Translations under genes and position numbers: made by a program
Part shown: positions 7,904 to 16,498 of the stretch, piece by piece
How positions within the stretch are numbered: position 1 is the first letter of the stretch
Layout: every line of letters begins with the position of its first letter
Source of the DNA: Sphingopyxis sp.
Lineage (GTDB): Bacteria > Pseudomonadota > Alphaproteobacteria > Sphingomonadales > Sphingomonadaceae
Direction of reading: 5' to 3'
Length of the DNA: 64,000 bases
Assembly: GCA_002733865.1 (NCBI GenBank)
Contig: NVXM01000003.1
Location: forward strand, 202,336-266,335
The notes under the pieces: model-generated
Database searches by the model: none
The model's input: only the letters and a program-made list of their open reading frames with translations
Told to the model about the DNA's origin: nothing

Positions 7904-10228
7904 TCAAGCCACCTCAACAAAACTATCCAGCACCCTCTTATCCCCGCTCTTCTCGAACGCGATCTCCAGCTTGTTGCCTTCTTTCACCTTCACTTCGCCA
8001 TAGCCGAATTTGGTGTGGAAGACGCGCATGCCGACGGTGACGTCGTCGCGGCCCTTGTTGCCGAGGGAGACGGCGCTGCGGCGGGCTTCTTTTATCACGC
8101 GCGGGTTTTTGTCGAAGCCGCCCGACGATGCTGCGGCGCGCTGCCAGCCGGGGCCGCGTTTGCCGGCTCTGGTGGCGTTGGCGGCGGCGAGATGGGCGAA
8201 TGGATCGCTGTGCTCGCTCCAGTTGGCGCGCCACAGGCTTTCGCCGCCGCTCATGCTGCTCTCATGCTCGATATGGTCGTCCGGCAGTTCGCCGATGAAG
8301 CGCGACGGGATCGAGCTGTTCCACTGGCCGTAAATGCGGCGATTGGCGGCGTGGAAGATCGAGCATTTCTTTTTTGCGCGGGTGATCGCGACATAGGCGA
8401 GGCGACGTTCTTCCTCGAGACTGGCGTTGCCGCCTTCATCGATGCTGCGCTGCGAGGGGAAGACGCCTTCCTCCCAGCCGACGCAGAAGACGTGGTCATA
8501 TTCCAGACCCTTGGCGCCGTGCATGGTCATGATCGTGACCTTGGCCTCGTCGTCACGGGCGTCATTGTCCATCACCAGCGAGACATGCTCAAGAAATTCG
8601 CCGAGCGTTTCATATTCTTCCATCGCGCGGGCGAGTTCGGTCAGGTTTTCGAGGCGGCCAGCGGCTTCCGTCGAGCGGTCGGCCTGCAGCATGGTGGTGT
8701 AGCCGGATTCGTCGAGTACGATCCGGGCGAGCTCGGCCTGGTCGGTATTGGTCGCCATCTCGCGCCAGCGAGCGAAATTGCGCATCAGTTCGAGCAAAGT
8801 GTTGCGGGCCCGGGGTGGCAGTTCGTCGGTGTCGCAGATCGTATAGGCAGCGGCAGCCAAAGCGATGCCCTGCGACCGGGCGAGGCGGTGGACTTTTTCG
8901 ATGGTCTTGTCGCCGAGCCCGCGTTTGGGGGTGTTGACGATCCGTTCAAAGGCGAGATCGTCAGCGGGCTGGGCAATGACGCGCAGATAGGCGAGGGCAT
9001 CGCGAATTTCCGCGCGCTCGTAGAAGCGGAAACCGCCGATGATCTTGTAGGGCATGCCGATCGAGATGAAGCGGTCTTCGAACTCGCGGGTCTGGAACTG
9101 GGCGCGGACGAGGATCGCGACATCGTTGAGCGAGACCTGCCTGAGCTGCTGCAGCGCCTCTATTTCGTCGCCGATTCTCCGGGCTTCCTCGGGGCCGTCC
9201 CAGACACCGATCACCTGCACCTTGTCGCCGTCGGTTTCTTCAGTCCACAGCGTCTTGCCGAGGCGGCCGCTATTGTGGTCGATCAGCGCAGATGCAGCGG
9301 CGAGAATATGCGGGGTGGAACGGTAATTTTGCTCCAGCTTGACCACCGTGGCGTCCGGGAAATCCTTTTCGAAGCGCAGGATATTGGCGACTTCAGCGCC
9401 GCGCCATGAATAGATCGACTGGTCGTCGTCGCCGACGCAGCAGATATTCTTGTGGCTCTGGGCGAGCAGGCGGAGCCAGAGATATTGCGAGCTGTTGGTG
9501 TCCTGATATTCGTCGACCAGGATATATTTGAAGCGTTCCTGATAGCGCTGCAGGATATCCCGGTTGGTCTTCAGCAGGTTGAGGATATGCAGCAGCAGGT
9601 CGCCGAAGTCGCAGGCATTGAGTGCCAGCAGGCGAGCCTGATAGGCGGCATAAAATTCCTGGCCGCGGCCATTGGCATAGCGCTCATTTTCGTTGGCATC
9701 GAGATCGGCGGGGTTGAGGCCACGGTTCTTCCACTGGTCGATCAGGCCCGCGAGCATCCGGGGTGGCCAGCGTTTCTCGTCGATTTCGGCGGCCTGGATC
9801 AATTGCTTGAGCAGGCGAAGCTGGTCGTCGGTGTCGAGAATGGTGAAATTGCTCTGCAGGCCGACCAGCTCGGCGTGCTGGCGCAGCATTTTGGCACCGA
9901 TGCTGTGGAAGGTGCCGAGCCAGGGCATGCCCTCGAAACTCTCGCCGACGATTCCGGCAATCCGCTCCTTCATCTCGCGGGCAGCCTTGTTGGTGAAGGT
10001 CACGGCGAGAATCTCGCTCGGCCAAGCCTTGCGCGAGAAGACGATATGGGCGAGCCGCCGGGTGAGGGCAGCGGTCTTGCCAGTACCAGCGCCAGCCAAA
10101 ACCAGCACCGGTCCCTCGGTGGTGAGCACGGCCTCGCGCTGCGGCGGGTTCAGGCCGCGGACATAGGGCGGATCGCTCTCTTGCGGTATATTGACGATAT
10201 CGGTCACAGGTGAACAGTTAGGGAACAT
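7904..10228 (-). CDS. uvrD: UvrD/PcrA-type ATP-dependent 3'-5' DNA helicase
   Basis: Superfamily 1A helicase acting in nucleotide excision and mismatch repair. 774 residues from the ATG at 10228. Motifs in order: Q motif LNPPQREAV, Walker A AGAGTGKT, LAVTFTNKAAREMKER (Ia), VDEYQDTN (II), GDDDQSIYSWRGA (III), EQNYRST (IV), TMHGAKGLEYDHVF (V), AYVAITRAKK (VI), and a C-terminal tudor-like module (VGMRVFHTKFGYGEVK). An in-frame extension upstream runs past another gene's start and is discarded; the chosen start has only a weak ribosome site, so the ATG at 10294 cannot be fully excluded. Confidence 0.95.
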   Translation of the reverse strand: MFPNCSPVTDIVNIPQESDPPYVRGLNPPQREAVLTTEGPVLVLAGAGTGKTAALTRRLAHIVFSRKAWPSEILAVTFTNKAAREMKERIAGIVGESFEGMPWLGTFHSIGAKMLRQHAELVGLQSNFTILDTDDQLRLLKQLIQAAEIDEKRWPPRMLAGLIDQWKNRGLNPADLDANENERYANGRGQEFYAAYQARLLALNACDFGDLLLHILNLLKTNRDILQRYQERFKYILVDEYQDTNSSQYLWLRLLAQSHKNICCVGDDDQSIYSWRGAEVANILRFEKDFPDATVVKLEQNYRSTPHILAAASALIDHNSGRLGKTLWTEETDGDKVQVIGVWDGPEEARRIGDEIEALQQLRQVSLNDVAILVRAQFQTREFEDRFISIGMPYKIIGGFRFYERAEIRDALAYLRVIAQPADDLAFERIVNTPKRGLGDKTIEKVHRLARSQGIALAAAAYTICDTDELPPRARNTLLELMRNFARWREMATNTDQAELARIVLDESGYTTMLQADRSTEAAGRLENLTELARAMEEYETLGEFLEHVSLVMDNDARDDEAKVTIMTMHGAKGLEYDHVFCVGWEEGVFPSQRSIDEGGNASLEEERRLAYVAITRAKKKCSIFHAANRRIYGQWNSSIPSRFIGELPDDHIEHESSMSGGESLWRANWSEHSDPFAHLAAANATRAGKRGPGWQRAAASSGGFDKNPRVIKEARRSAVSLGNKGRDDVTVGMRVFHTKFGYGEVKVKEGNKLEIAFEKSGDKRVLDSFVEVA

Positions 10229-10344
10229 CGGCGGACGGAGCAAGGGCTCAATCGCGCTTTTATGTTTATGGGCCTGATCTGCGAACGGAACCATATCGCT
10301 GCTGAAGAGTATTATTGGCAGGACTAATTTATTTGGAGACCAAC

Positions 10345-10635
10345 ATGCGTAAGATAGCAATTTTGAGCGCTGTAACAGCAGCATCGATGGCTTTTTCAGG
10401 AGCCGCATATGCCAACCATCATGAGATGAAGGATGGCGCGAAGATGGATCCAAAAGCAACGGTGATTGACAAAGGCGCCAATGGCCGGGCGCAGACCGTC
10501 ATGCTGAATGGCAAGGAATATACCGTGTGTGGCGGCGATGTCACCGATGGCTGCATCAATCCGCGCGAAGCGGGCCTGAATTTCGGCAATCGGGCACTGG
10601 ATTATTGGCCAGGCAAGCCAGCCAGCGAAATGTAA
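10345..10635 (+). CDS. Small exported protein of unknown function
   Basis: 96 residues with a clear Sec signal peptide (MRKIAILSAVTAASMAFSGAAYA, cleavage after residue 23). The mature part is small and polar with two cysteines (C62, C70) that could form a disulfide, around KEYTVCGGDVTDGCINPREAG. GGAGA lies at good spacing before the ATG at 10345. No known domain recognised. Divergent from uvrD. Confidence 0.8.
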   Translation: MRKIAILSAVTAASMAFSGAAYANHHEMKDGAKMDPKATVIDKGANGRAQTVMLNGKEYTVCGGDVTDGCINPREAGLNFGNRALDYWPGKPASEM

Positions 10636-10644
10636 TTTTGGGCG

Positions 10645-10664
10645 TCCTGAACTTGTGAAGGATG
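10645..10664. repeat. Degenerate copy of the TCCTGAACTTG palindromic repeat
   Basis: TCCTGAACTTGTGAAGGATG resembles one arm unit of the perfect repeat at 20506-20589 with a two-base deletion, and keeps TCCT/AGGA pairing. Confidence 0.4.
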
Positions 10665-10675
10665 TCTAAATACTA

Positions 10676-10697
10676 CCTTCTCCCGTGAGGGAGAAGG
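10676..10697. repeat. Short palindromic repeat CCTTCTCCC-N4-GGGAGAAGG
   Basis: Perfect 9-base stem with loop GTGA. The same stem with loop TTGA occurs at 18474-18495, so this is a repeated intergenic element rather than only a terminator. It could still end transcripts of the gene at 10345. Confidence 0.7.
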
Positions 10698-10835
10698 ATC
10701 AGAGGAAAAAGCGAGGCAGTTCACGCGACTGGCTCGCTTTTTACATGATTTGCCCGAAGGGACAGGTTGAAGATTATGTTGCAATGCACCATTTATCAAT
10801 AAATGGATATTAAACCTTCCCGCGAGGAACACGAG

Positions 10836-10961
10836 ATGAGCAAGAGACTGACCACGAGCGCGATTATCGCAACCCTGTTGATGGCGGCGACGACCTTTTA
10901 CAGCACGGCGCAGCTGGACCAACCCGAAACCGCTTCCAAAACGGTGTTGATGGGCGGCTAG
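10836..10961 (+). CDS. Putative 41-residue membrane or secreted microprotein
   Basis: Short frame MSKRLTTSAIIATLLMAATT followed by FYSTAQLDQPETASKTVLMGG. It has a positively charged N-terminus and a hydrophobic stretch typical of a signal peptide or single TM, and a GAGGAA ribosome site just before the ATG. Its TAG stop overlaps the stop of convergent rsmD in a shared CTAG. No family recognised. The signal-like composition and ribosome site support it, but at this length chance cannot be excluded. Confidence 0.5.
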   Translation: MSKRLTTSAIIATLLMAATTFYSTAQLDQPETASKTVLMGG

Positions 10962-11500
10962 TTGCCCGCCGGGCGCAGGATATGCAGGCGCGCCTTGCCG
11001 CTATCGCGGACGCAATCGAGATCAAATCCTTTTACTTCGACAGTTTCATGCCGCGCCGTTTCGATCGCGATCCAGCTCGACGGCGCAAACCAGCCGTGGC
11101 GACCAAGCTTGTCCAGTGCCACCGCGCCTGCGCCCGAATCATAGGGCGGATCCATAAGCACCAGATCATAAGTCTGACGGGCTTGTCCCAGATGCAGGAC
11201 CGAACCGATCCTGACGTCGGCGTCTGCGCCCAAAACCTCAATATTCTTCTCCAGAGCCCGCAGGGCATCCTTGTCCTGTTCGACAAATGTGCAGTGCGCC
11301 GCGCCGCGCGAGAGTGCTTCGAGACCGAGCGCGCCGGAACCGGAGAACAGGTCGAGCACCTGCAAATCCTCAAAATCGCCTAACCGACTGGTCAGCATCG
11401 AGAACAGCCGTTCGCGGGTGCGGTCTGCGGTCGGGCGGGTTGTATCGCCCTTGGGAGCGACGATCTTTCTGCCGCGCCATTGGCCTGCAATTATGCGCAT
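10958..11500 (-). CDS. rsmD: 16S rRNA (guanine(966)-N2)-methyltransferase RsmD
   Basis: Methylates G966 of 16S rRNA in the small ribosomal subunit. 180 residues, normal for RsmD. Opens with the family signature MRIIAGQWRGRKI, has the RPTADRTRERLFSML segment, the SAM-binding motif VLDLFSGSGALGLEALSRGA and the catalytic DPPY at 116-119 (LVLMDPPYDSG). It is 34 bases downstream of the rluB-like gene on the same strand, making a small rRNA-modification operon. Confidence 0.95.
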   Translation of the reverse strand: MRIIAGQWRGRKIVAPKGDTTRPTADRTRERLFSMLTSRLGDFEDLQVLDLFSGSGALGLEALSRGAAHCTFVEQDKDALRALEKNIEVLGADADVRIGSVLHLGQARQTYDLVLMDPPYDSGAGAVALDKLGRHGWFAPSSWIAIETARHETVEVKGFDLDCVRDSGKARLHILRPAGN

Positions 11501-11534
11501 CTATTTACGGACTTCAAAACGAAAATAGGTGGAG

Positions 11535-12347
11535 TCATTTCAGCGACTTGCGGAACTGGACCAGGTCATGCTGGCGGACCTGGTCAATCTCGCCCTTTTG
11601 CAGGTCGCCGAGCACGAACGGGCCGTAGCGGGTGCGGATCAGGCGGGAGACTTCGAGGCCGAAATGTTCGAGCACCTTGCGCACTTCGCGGTTCTTGCCC
11701 TCGGTAAGGGTCATTTCGATCCACTGGTTGCGACCGGTGCGCCGTTCAAGATTGGCGGTGATCGGGCTGTAGTGCATCCCCTCGATGGTGATTCCGCGAT
11801 AGAGTTCTTCCAGCTGGTTCTGGCTGATATCGCCGAAGGTTCGCGCGCGATAAGTGCGTTCGATGCCGTTTTTCGGCAGTTCCATCTGGCGCTTGAACTC
11901 GCCGTCGGTGGTCATCAAGAGCAGGCCCTCGGTGTTCATATCGAGCCGGCCGATCGGCATGATCCGTTCCATATCGGCGGGCAGGACGTCGTAGATTGTC
12001 TTCTTGCCGGAGAAGTCGCGTTCGGCGGTCAGATAGCCATTGGGCTTGTGAAAGCGGAACAGTTTGGCGGGCGAAGGTTCGGCGACCGGTTTGCCGTCGA
12101 CGGTGATGCCGGTCAGGTTCTTGAGCAGCAGCGAGGGGTGCTCGACCAGATCGCCGTTCAGAGCGATCCGTCCCGCCTCGATCATCCGCTCGATTTCACG
12201 GCGTGAGGCGACGCCGGCTCGGGCCAGCAATTTGGCGATGCGCTGGCCTTCGCGGGCCTCACCGGCGGGTGCCTTGGGAGCAGCGGGTGCTTTCGCCCCC
12301 GGCGTCGGTTTGGCGCGATAGATTTTGGCTGGTTTTTCTTCGGTCAT
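11535..12347 (-). CDS. rluB: 23S/16S rRNA pseudouridine synthase, RsuA/RluB family
   Basis: 270 residues. A basic Ala/Pro/Lys-rich leader precedes an S4 RNA-binding domain (QRIAKLLARAGVASRREIERMIEAGRI), then the RsuA/RluB catalytic domain with the motif GRLDMNTEGLLL, whose Asp is the nucleophile. Terminal RTRYGPFVLGDLQKGEI is typical of RluB, the enzyme making pseudouridine 2605 in 23S rRNA. Assignment to RluB rather than RluE/RluF/RsuA is by resemblance. Operon with rsmD. Confidence 0.88.
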   Translation of the reverse strand: MTEEKPAKIYRAKPTPGAKAPAAPKAPAGEAREGQRIAKLLARAGVASRREIERMIEAGRIALNGDLVEHPSLLLKNLTGITVDGKPVAEPSPAKLFRFHKPNGYLTAERDFSGKKTIYDVLPADMERIMPIGRLDMNTEGLLLMTTDGEFKRQMELPKNGIERTYRARTFGDISQNQLEELYRGITIEGMHYSPITANLERRTGRNQWIEMTLTEGKNREVRKVLEHFGLEVSRLIRTRYGPFVLGDLQKGEIDQVRQHDLVQFRKSLK

Positions 12348-12442
12348 GGGCTGGATCCATGGCGGAAAAACCGCGCCGCTGCAATCTGTAACCTTTGGCT
12401 TGGCGAGCGCGAACGGCTAGTGTCACCCCTGTGGAGTACCGA

Positions 12443-13225
12443 ATGCGCAAGTTCATCCCCTGTCTGTTGTGTGCCGGAGCGGCTTTGGCTGCTTTTCTTG
12501 GCATGCAATTCGCGCCATCGGCCCAGGCTGGCTCCACCGGGGTGACCACTGGTCGGCAAGCGTCTGATGATGCCGCCCGGTTTGCGCATCCAGTGGTCAT
12601 TGAACTGTTCACCAGTCAGGGCTGTTCGTCCTGCCCGCCTGCGGATCTGCTGGTCAGCCGGCTGGCGAAAGACGACTCGCTGCTGGTGATCACGCGGCCC
12701 GTGACTTACTGGGACCGCCTCGGCTGGAAAGATACGCTGGCGCGGGAATCCAATACGCGGTTGCAGCGGGCCTATGCGGCGAAAGGCCGTGAAGGCGCGG
12801 GCGTTTACACCCCGCAAATCGTCGTCAATGGCAGTGACGGGGCAGTGGGGTCGCGGGAAGGCGATATACGGTCGCTGGTGCGGCGGGCGGACCGGAGAGG
12901 GCCGCTGATCACGGCATCCACCGATCCCAGCGGCCAGATCATGATCACGATCAGCGGTACGTCCGACTTTATGGCCAGCGTTTCCCTGATGGCGCTCAGT
13001 TCCTCCGAAACCGTGCGTATCGGACGGGGCGAGAATGGCGGACGAACGATGCATTATACCAATGTGGTGAAGGATGAGCGGGTTCTGGGCAGCTGGCGCG
13101 GCAAGTCCGAGACCTATGCCGTTCCCGCGCGATATTTGAAGACGAGCGGTGCTGACCGATATGCAATTGTGGTTCAGAGACCGGGCGCAGGGCCGATTGT
13201 TGCGGCCAAGCTGCTCGATTTCTGA
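12443..13225 (+). CDS. DUF1223 exported thioredoxin-like protein
   Basis: 260 residues with a signal peptide (MRKFIPCLLCAGAALAAFLG to about SAQA). The DUF1223 family has a thioredoxin-like fold; its conserved start VVIELFTSQGCSSCPPADLL is present with C61-x2-C64, and TYWDRLGWKDTLA and VYTPQIVVNG follow as usual. Redox role is likely from the CxxC but no substrate is known. The ATG at 12443 has GGAG at good spacing. Divergent from the pseudouridine synthase gene. Confidence 0.88.
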   Translation: MRKFIPCLLCAGAALAAFLGMQFAPSAQAGSTGVTTGRQASDDAARFAHPVVIELFTSQGCSSCPPADLLVSRLAKDDSLLVITRPVTYWDRLGWKDTLARESNTRLQRAYAAKGREGAGVYTPQIVVNGSDGAVGSREGDIRSLVRRADRRGPLITASTDPSGQIMITISGTSDFMASVSLMALSSSETVRIGRGENGGRTMHYTNVVKDERVLGSWRGKSETYAVPARYLKTSGADRYAIVVQRPGAGPIVAAKLLDF

Positions 13226-13299
13226 AGCGCCAAGCGATTTCATTTTGGACTTCTTGCCATAACCGGTTAGTGGCGAACTGAACGGTTAAGGAGGATCTG

Positions 13300-15003
13300 G
13301 TGGCCAAAACGGAAACGCAAGAAAAGCCGGGTTGGCGCAAAGTCATCGCTTCGCTGGGTAATCGCAAATCCCTGTTCATGGCTATCTTCGGTTTCGCCGC
13401 AGGCTTGCCTTACGCATTGCTTCTCGGCACGCTCTACGCGTGGCTTTCCGATGCCGAAGTCGATCTCGAAACGATGGGCGTATTTTCGCTAATTGGACTG
13501 GCCTATGCCTTCAAATTCCTCTGGTCGCCGGCGCTCGACCGCGTGGATGTTCCGCTCCTCAAGAGACTGGGAAAGCGGAAGCAGTGGATCGTTACCGCGC
13601 AGCTGCTGCTTGGCCTGATATTGGTTGTTCTGGCGACGCTGAACCCGGTTTCGTCAATCGGATGGTTTTCCCTGTTGGCCGGAATAGGTGCTTTCGCTTC
13701 CGCTACCCAGGACGTGGTTATCGATGCTTGGCGTGTGGATGTGGCTGACGAAGTCGCGACGATCGATATCCTCTCGACCGTTTACCAGATGGGATATCGA
13801 ATCGCTGCGCTCGTGGGCGGGGCGTTGGCACTTTTCCTCGCCGAGCGGACCGACTGGCCGACCGTCTATATGACAATGGGCGCGGTGATGCTTGTGGTCG
13901 GCTTTGCAGGTCTTTTTGCTCCGGATGCAGAGACGACGGTACAGACTGCCACCGAAATGGCGGACGAACACGGTCTGCGCAAGGCGGGCCAGCTTGATCC
14001 GCGGTTGCGCGGCTGGGCGTTGATCGTGGTGGCGATTCTGTGGGGATGGGCCTTGCTGACGGTTGGCGTTTTCATGGTTCAGTCACTGGGCAGCGATCCG
14101 GAAACCCGTCCTGATTCGGTCGCCTTCATATCGACCATGGGCCCCCTGATCGTCGTCGCGACGGTGGTGATCCCGGCCCTTATTGCAGCCTTGCTGGTCC
14201 GGTTCGAACGGGCTGGCAAATATTTGCTGGCCGCTGACCTGCCTGCAGAAAGCATGGCGGGAAGGTTTCTGGATCACGGCTATCGTGCGCTGGTTCTCCC
14301 GCTCACCGAATTTGTCGGGAGACTGGGCTGGGCGTTGATCGTGATACTGGGACTGGTTCTTACCTATCGCATAACCGATTCGATATGGGGGAGCTTCGCC
14401 TACCCGTTTTACCTCGGCGAGCTGCAATATAGCAAAGACGAGGTGGCCGTGGCTTCCAAGTTTTTCGGAGTCGGTGCGTTGATGATCGGGCTGGCGGCCG
14501 GTGGCTATATGCTCACCACTCTGGGCCGGATGCTGACCCTGACTTTGGGTGCCGTGCTCGCGGCTGCGACCAATTTGCTTTATGCCGATCTGGCGAGGGG
14601 AGGAGCTATCGTCCAATCGGCAAGCGATCTGAGTGGCTTCACATGGCTGGTTGCCAATCTGGGCGGTGACGCCGGTCTGGCCAAGCTTATGATGGCAATT
14701 ACCGGCGAAAATATCGCGGTCGGCATTGCCGGTGCGGCGTTCGTGGCCTATCTCTCGTCGATTGTGGCCAAGGGGTATAGCGCGGTGCAATATGCATTGC
14801 TGTCGTCTCTCACATTGCTGGTTGGTACGCTTGGTCGCGGCGCGCTGGGTCAGTTAATTGAGGAACAGGGCTATTTCCACGTCTTCATCCTGACCACCTT
14901 GATGGGGGGTGTCGCGGTTGTCATCTGCATTATCGAATGGATCCGTATTTCGCGGCTGGGTGTCAGGTCGGGAGTGGACGCAACGGCGCTGAAGGGCGTC
15001 TAG
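13300..15003 (+). CDS. ampG: AmpG-type muropeptide MFS permease
   Basis: 567-residue polytopic major facilitator. GTG start with AAGGAGGA just upstream. The opening SLFMAIFGFAAGLPYALLLGTLYAWLSDAEV, the FLWSPALDRVDVPLL loop and ATQDVVIDAWRVD are typical of AmpG permeases, which import anhydro-muropeptides for peptidoglycan recycling. A long central loop (about residues 215-235 and 300-350) makes it larger than E. coli AmpG, as in other alphaproteobacteria. Its stop overlaps convergent folC by four bases. Confidence 0.88.
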   Translation: MAKTETQEKPGWRKVIASLGNRKSLFMAIFGFAAGLPYALLLGTLYAWLSDAEVDLETMGVFSLIGLAYAFKFLWSPALDRVDVPLLKRLGKRKQWIVTAQLLLGLILVVLATLNPVSSIGWFSLLAGIGAFASATQDVVIDAWRVDVADEVATIDILSTVYQMGYRIAALVGGALALFLAERTDWPTVYMTMGAVMLVVGFAGLFAPDAETTVQTATEMADEHGLRKAGQLDPRLRGWALIVVAILWGWALLTVGVFMVQSLGSDPETRPDSVAFISTMGPLIVVATVVIPALIAALLVRFERAGKYLLAADLPAESMAGRFLDHGYRALVLPLTEFVGRLGWALIVILGLVLTYRITDSIWGSFAYPFYLGELQYSKDEVAVASKFFGVGALMIGLAAGGYMLTTLGRMLTLTLGAVLAAATNLLYADLARGGAIVQSASDLSGFTWLVANLGGDAGLAKLMMAITGENIAVGIAGAAFVAYLSSIVAKGYSAVQYALLSSLTLLVGTLGRGALGQLIEEQGYFHVFILTTLMGGVAVVICIIEWIRISRLGVRSGVDATALKGV

Positions 15004-16322
15004 TCTGGCACTTGCTCGTTAAGCCTTAGCACTTCGCCGGCGAGATAGAGCGAGCCGGCAATCAGTACGGTCTTGTCCGGACCCGGCGTCAGCGCGCCTA
15101 GCGCGGCTTCGATATTGGCGGCTTCGGCCATCGGCGCGTCGGCTGAGGGATAGTCGCTCGCGGCGTGCGCTTCATGGCCGGGGACCGGGATCACCGTCAC
15201 GCTGGCCAGCTTCTCGTGCAGCGGGGTGATGATCGCAGCCGGGTCCTTGTTGGCCAGCATGCCGATCACCAGATCAATCGAGCCCGCGCCATAGTCGGCG
15301 AAATATTTGGCGAGGGCGAGGCCGGCGCTGACATTATGGCCGCCGTCGACCCAGACTTCCGCATCGGTCGGCAGCAGATGGGTGAGGGGGCCGGCGATCA
15401 GGAAATGCATCCGCCCTGGCCACTGCGCCCAGCCCATCGCGGCTTTTAACGCGGCATCCGAAATTTTGACGGCATCCTGATGGCGCAGCATCGCGATGGC
15501 GAGCGCGGCGTTGTCCGCCTGATGTGCGCCGACCAGTGCGGGCAGGGGCAGGTTGAGCTTTCCGGCTTCGTCCTTGTAGTGCAACTGGCCTTCGTAAATC
15601 GTGGCGTCCCATTCCTCGCCGCGCGGAAAATGCTGCGCGCCGATATCTGCAGCATGATCGGCGATGGCGTGCAGCATTTCCGCAGCATATTTTTGCGTGA
15701 GCAGGGGGGCGTTCTTTTTTGCGATGCCGGCTTTTTCCCAGGCGATGCGGACCAGCGGATCATCGGGGGTGCCGTTTTCGGGGCTGAGCAGGAATGCTTC
15801 GTGATCAATACCGAGTTCGGCGATGCCGGTTGCAACCGGGCGGACAACGATGTTCGTCGCATCGAGCCTGCCGCCGAGCCCGACTTCCAAGATGCAGGCA
15901 TCTGCGGGGGTTTCGGCAAAGGCGAGAAAGGCGGCGGCGGTGGTTGCTTCAAAGAAGCTCGGATTGATATCGGCGCTGATATCGAGGACCCGGGCGAGCA
16001 GGTCGGCGAGATAGTCATCCTCGATCAGCTTGCCGGCCAGCCTGATCCGCTCGTTGAACCGGACCAGATGCGGGCTGGTATAGACATGGGTTTTGAGGCC
16101 TTCGGCTTCGATCGCGGCGCGCAGAAAGGCGCAGGTGGAGCCTTTCCCGTTGGTACCGGCAACGTGGAAGACCGGGGGGAGACTGTCCCGCGGATTGCCG
16201 AGGCGGCCGAGAATCTCGCGGATGCGATCCAGTCCCAATATGTCGCGGCCGGGAGAAAGCAGTTCCAGCCGGTCCAGCTGGGCTTGCACCGCCGGATGAT
16301 CGGATTTTGCGCCGTCGGCCAT
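15000..16322 (-). CDS. folC: Bifunctional dihydrofolate/folylpolyglutamate synthase FolC
   Basis: ATP-dependent ligase that makes dihydrofolate from dihydropteroate and adds glutamates to folates. 440 residues. Mur-ligase P-loop VAGTNGKGSTCAFLRAAI, then YTSPHLVRFNERIRLAG, ILEVGLGGRLDATN and GIDHEAFL are the expected motifs; VDGGHN begins the C-terminal domain. Last gene of the pyrF-trp-accD-folC cluster, separated from accD by 176 bases filled with palindromic sequence. Confidence 0.96.
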   Translation of the reverse strand: MADGAKSDHPAVQAQLDRLELLSPGRDILGLDRIREILGRLGNPRDSLPPVFHVAGTNGKGSTCAFLRAAIEAEGLKTHVYTSPHLVRFNERIRLAGKLIEDDYLADLLARVLDISADINPSFFEATTAAAFLAFAETPADACILEVGLGGRLDATNIVVRPVATGIAELGIDHEAFLLSPENGTPDDPLVRIAWEKAGIAKKNAPLLTQKYAAEMLHAIADHAADIGAQHFPRGEEWDATIYEGQLHYKDEAGKLNLPLPALVGAHQADNAALAIAMLRHQDAVKISDAALKAAMGWAQWPGRMHFLIAGPLTHLLPTDAEVWVDGGHNVSAGLALAKYFADYGAGSIDLVIGMLANKDPAAIITPLHEKLASVTVIPVPGHEAHAASDYPSADAPMAEAANIEAALGALTPGPDKTVLIAGSLYLAGEVLRLNEQVPD

Positions 16323-16327
16323 TATCC

Positions 16328-16349
16328 CCCCTCCCCTTCAGGGGAGGGG
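16328..16349. repeat. GC-rich palindrome CCCCTCCCC-TTCA-GGGGAGGGG
   Basis: Perfect 9-base stem with a 4-base loop in the folC-accD spacer. Same size and architecture as the CCTTCTCCC palindromes at 10676 and 18474, with C/G in place of T/A, so possibly a variant of the same element family. Confidence 0.65.
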
Positions 16350-16399
16350 CCGGGGGTGGGGAATGTATTAGCAAAGCCAAGATCGGGATCAAGGACAGG

Positions 16400-16493
16400 C
16401 CCCACCCCAACCCAGTTCGATGTGTAACGTCCCCCGGACGTTACATGTTTATCTGGGAGATAAACCAACATCGAACTCCTGAAAGGGGAGGGG
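16400..16493. repeat. Nested inverted repeats able to form a three-way junction
   Basis: Outer stem AGTTCGATGT (16414-16423) with ACATCGAACT (16468-16477). Inside are two perfect hairpins: GTAACGTCC-ccc-GGACGTTAC (16424-16444) and GTTTATCT-ggg-AGATAAAC (16447-16465). A further GCCCCACCCC / GGGGAGGGGC pair flanks the whole with one mismatch. It lies in the accD-folC spacer and could act as RNA structure in the operon transcript or be a mobile palindromic element. Confidence 0.7.
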
Positions 16494-16498
16494 CTTTT

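Noticed and set aside
8015..9409. 464-codon open frame on the plus strand
   Set aside because: Lies fully antisense to uvrD with low-complexity Ala/Gly/Val protein and no known motif; a shadow of GC-rich codon use.
10602..10922. 106-codon minus-strand frame
   Set aside because: Covers a repeat palindrome and lies opposite the 41-residue frame; no motif, and the plus strand has a better ribosome site and signal peptide.
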